From Parvularculaceae bacterium (GTDB taxonomy: Bacteria > Pseudomonadota > Alphaproteobacteria > Caulobacterales > Parvularculaceae), in the NCBI GenBank assembly GCA_021776435.1, contig JAJFFW010000053.1, forward strand, positions 1 through 54,311: 54,311 bases of DNA, written 5' to 3'. The first letter of the stretch is position 1. The number at the start of each line of letters is the position of its first letter. Shown in pieces: positions 52,639-54,311 of the stretch. The notes below the pieces were generated by a model. It had not been told where the DNA came from and ran no database searches. It worked only from the letters and a program-made list of their open reading frames with translations. The position numbers were made by a program, and so were the translations under genes.

Positions 52639-53025
52639 TCATTCGCTATAGGCTTCGCACAAGGCGCGCACCAGCGCCCGCGCCCGCGATTTCACCGCCG
52701 GCGGCAGCGCAAGATAGTCTCGGACGAACTTAACGTCAGCCTGTGCGGCGGCGTTGAGGGCTGTTTCCATTTTTGACGGCGGGCGGGCGTCAAGCCCGTC
52801 ATAGAAGGAACCGACCGGCGCCTTTAAGGCCTGCGCAATCGCCCAAAGGGTCGAGGCGCCGATCCGGTTGGCGCCCTTTTCATATTTTTGAACCTGCTGA
52901 AAACTGACGCCGATCGCCGCGCCCAACGCGCATTGAGAGATGCTCCGTTCAAGGCGCATCAACCGCATGCGCGCGCCCACATGAATGTCGATCGGGTTGG
53001 TCTTCTTCTTCCCTGTCTTCGCCAT
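52639..53025 (-). CDS. XRE-family helix-turn-helix regulator
   Basis: This is 128 residues from ATG 53025 (GGGAAGGAAG upstream). The Cro/C1-type DNA-binding domain (about 15-72) reads MRLMRLERSISQCALGAAIGVSFQQVQKYEKGANRIGASTLWAIAQAL. The C-terminal helix region is short. It is of the type common in alphaproteobacterial chromosomes near repeats; targets unknown. The longer frame upstream to 53172 lacks a plausible start. Confidence 0.88.
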   Translation of the reverse strand: MAKTGKKKTNPIDIHVGARMRLMRLERSISQCALGAAIGVSFQQVQKYEKGANRIGASTLWAIAQALKAPVGSFYDGLDARPPSKMETALNAAAQADVKFVRDYLALPPAVKSRARALVRALCEAYSE

Positions 53026-53350
53026 TGTCTTCCTTCCCTGGCTGTCAAAGGGGAAGACCGGCGAAGCAGCCGGACGTCGCAAGACCCCGAACCAAGGTAA
53101 GGGAGCGCGGTTTTTAGGCCGAAGCCCTGGACAGATGCCACGCCATCCGGCCACGGCATGACCGGAAGACAATAGCTATCTGTAGCGCGCACGAGGCCGC
53201 TTGGTTCACTATATCAGGGGCTTGCGATTTCCCCTCGCAGGTGCGCCTGCGACAGGACGATCAATAGGAATGTTTGGCTAAAACGGCAAGACGAGAAGAA
53301 AGCACGCGCCCGCGAATGGGATGTTGTGCAACCGATCACGGGGGAGCAAT

Positions 53351-53416
53351 AGGCCGCACGGTATAACGGTTGTTCTTCCCCCGCCTGCGGGGGAAGCAGC
53401 CCGACGGGCCGATGGG
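53351..53416. repeat. Intergenic repeat, copy 2 of a ~65-bp direct repeat
   Basis: This is the second copy of the repeat at 52501-52575. It contains a hairpin CTTCCCCCGCCTGCGGGGGAAG at 53376-53397 in which the two arms are fully complementary. The 53026-53636 gap holds this and three palindromic elements but no gene I can support. Confidence 0.7.
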
Positions 53417-53427
53417 GGCAAAACCCG

Positions 53428-53489
53428 CCATCCTTCGAGGCTCGCTCCGCCGGAATAAATCCGGGGGCGCTCGCACCTCAGGATGAGGG
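53428..53489. repeat. Palindromic intergenic repeat, element 1
   Basis: Begins CCATCCTTCGAGG and ends CCTCAGGATGAGG, with a short internal hairpin (CCGCCGG / CCGGGGG) between. Nearly identical to 53990-54050. Confidence 0.75.
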
Positions 53490-53530
53490 CAGAAATGAGT
53501 TGGCTAACTCTGAAACTGACGCCAACACAA

Positions 53531-53570
53531 CCCTCATCCTGAGGTGGCCGCGCAGCGGCCCTCGAAGGAT
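53531..53570. repeat. Palindromic intergenic repeat, element 2
   Basis: CCCTCATCCTGAGG and CCCTCGAAGGAT flank the inner stem GGCCGC / GCGGCC. Same family as element 1 in the opposite orientation. Confidence 0.75.
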
Positions 53571-53588
53571 AGCTGCTAAATCATATCT

Positions 53589-53624
53589 CTCATCCTGAGG
53601 CGCCCGGACCGCGCGCGAAGGATG
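53589..53624. repeat. Palindromic intergenic repeat, element 3
   Basis: CTCATCCTGAGG at the left and CGCGAAGGATG at the right, with a shorter and less regular centre. Confidence 0.7.
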
Positions 53625-53636
53625 GGCCGCACAGTC

Positions 53637-53957
53637 TTACTCGTCTCCCCTCAACCGACGCCGCGCGCCAGGCCGTTTCGCAAGAGCAACCAGCGCATCG
53701 AAATCACCGCCGATCAGCGCCTCCTTCTTGGCGCGACGCCATCCTTTCACGCGACGTTCAAAGGCGACAGCGTCGTCAAACCGCGAGAACCATTCAGACC
53801 ACACAAGCTGCACCGGGCGCCGTGTAAACGTGTACGCATCCGGATATGTCCCGCACTGATGTTCGCTGACCCGGTGTTCGACAGTATCGCCGCGGTGAGA
53901 CCCGACATAATAGGAACCGTCAGCGCAGCGGAGAATGTAAACAAAAGCAGTCTGCAT
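53637..53957 (-). CDS. GIY-YIG nuclease-domain protein (YhbQ-like)
   Basis: This is 106 residues. FVYILRCADGSYYVGSHRGDTVEHRVSEH gives the GIY-YIG core (Y-I and Y-V-G strands plus the Arg helix), and the catalytic glutamate lies in AVAFERRVKGWRRAKKEALI. Short stand-alone GIY-YIG proteins of this type are common and of uncertain role, probably DNA repair or structure-specific cleavage. It is surrounded by palindromic repeats. Confidence 0.92.
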   Translation of the reverse strand: MQTAFVYILRCADGSYYVGSHRGDTVEHRVSEHQCGTYPDAYTFTRRPVQLVWSEWFSRFDDAVAFERRVKGWRRAKKEALIGGDFDALVALAKRPGARRRLRGDE

Positions 53958-53989
53958 TCATGCATGTTACGCGACGGGTTTTCCTGACG

Positions 53990-54050
53990 CCATCCTTCGA
54001 GGCTCGCCCCCCGGATCAAATCCGGGGGCGCTCGCACCTCAGGATGAGGG
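53990..54050. repeat. Palindromic intergenic repeat, element 4
   Basis: CCATCCTTCGAGG to CCTCAGGATGAGGG with the same CCCGGAT-CAA-ATCCGGG inner hairpin class as element 1. It lies just past the start of the GIY-YIG gene. Confidence 0.75.
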
Positions 54051-54090
54051 CTTTATCGGCTGCGAGCTCTCTCATTTCTATTTCCCCCAC

Positions 54091-54135
54091 CCCTCATCCT
54101 GAGGCGCAATTGCTATGGCAATTGCCTCGAAGGAT
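54091..54135. repeat. Palindromic intergenic repeat, element 5
   Basis: CCCTCATCCTGAGGC and GCCTCGAAGGAT flank CAATTGC-TATG-GCAATTG, a perfect inner stem-loop that differs in sequence from the other members. Confidence 0.75.
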
Positions 54136-54157
54136 CGACACAGCCGCGACACCACAA

Positions 54158-54197
54158 CCCTCATCCTGAGGCGGCCCGACGGGCCCTCGAAGGATGG
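54158..54197. repeat. Palindromic intergenic repeat, element 6
   Basis: CCCTCATCCTGAGG and CCCTCGAAGGATGG flank the short stem GGCCC / GGGCC. The last 114 bases of the window (54198-54311) show no feature I can support. Confidence 0.7.
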
Positions 54198-54311
54198 TGG
54201 TCGCGTCTATTGGGAATCACTCATCATAATAATTGTGCTGTTCACACGCATAGAACAAGATGTGATCTCTGTTTCGGTCGCTCGCCTTGCGAGAATTAGA
54301 TCAGTGACATT

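Noticed and set aside
53376-54197. CRISPR array
   Set aside because: The repeats are palindromic, occur in both orientations and are irregularly spaced; no uniform spacers or cas genes.

Overview
The window looks like chromosomal DNA of a facultatively anaerobic alphaproteobacterium. The main evidence is a Shemin-type 5-aminolevulinate synthase (hemA, 20571-21872), an FNR/FnrL-type regulator, System I cytochrome c maturation genes (ccmC, ccmE), a class III ribonucleotide reductase (nrdD-nrdG), lipA-ratA and an SLC45-type sugar transporter beside a GH13 glucosidase. I cannot name a genus.

Left half (about 0.25-26.2 kb): a large c-type cytochrome locus. On the minus strand, in transcription order, are an NHL beta-propeller lipoprotein, a secreted tetraheme cytochrome resembling the filament-forming OmcE family of Geobacter, a strong terminator, then a long and tightly packed operon: parvulin isomerase, outer-membrane beta-barrel, two triheme c7-type cytochromes, a pair of unknown helical paralogs, a second NHL propeller, an 11-heme cytochrome whose N-terminus repeats the tetraheme module, ResB, CcsA, a TPR-thioredoxin protein, two seven-bladed propeller proteins and a Sel1-repeat protein. 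On the plus strand follow an FNR regulator, a second copy of the triheme pair and hemA. Next come a multiheme diheme-type cytochrome split by an A10 tract, ccmC-ccmE and a membrane-anchored monoheme cytochrome. Together the parts read as an extracellular electron transfer system (periplasmic carriers, outer-membrane conduit, extracellular cytochrome filament) with its own heme supply, its own System II maturation and oxygen-responsive control. This is the most interesting part of the window.

Middle (26.2-34 kb): nrdD-nrdG behind a paired NrdR box and an FNR-type promoter; an ECF sigma/anti-sigma pair divergent from a subtilisin-like protease with a strongly acidic tandem-repeat N-terminus, with the same GGAAT-N16-CGTY motif facing both ways; and a second CRP/FNR-family regulator.

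Right half (34-54.3 kb): ordinary metabolic and housekeeping genes. These are a ThDP enzyme plus FMN alpha-hydroxyacid oxidase pair, GH13 alpha-glucosidase convergent with an SLC45 transporter, lipA-GST-ratA, an M1 peptidase with a DUF6702-like protein, Lrp/AsnC divergent from alanine dehydrogenase, a PepSY protein, a DUF885-like metallopeptidase, a PuuD-N-like membrane protein, an XRE regulator and a GIY-YIG protein. The last 2 kb is rich in palindromic intergenic repeats. A partial IS630-type transposase gene runs off the left edge.

All family calls come from reading motifs. No database search was run.
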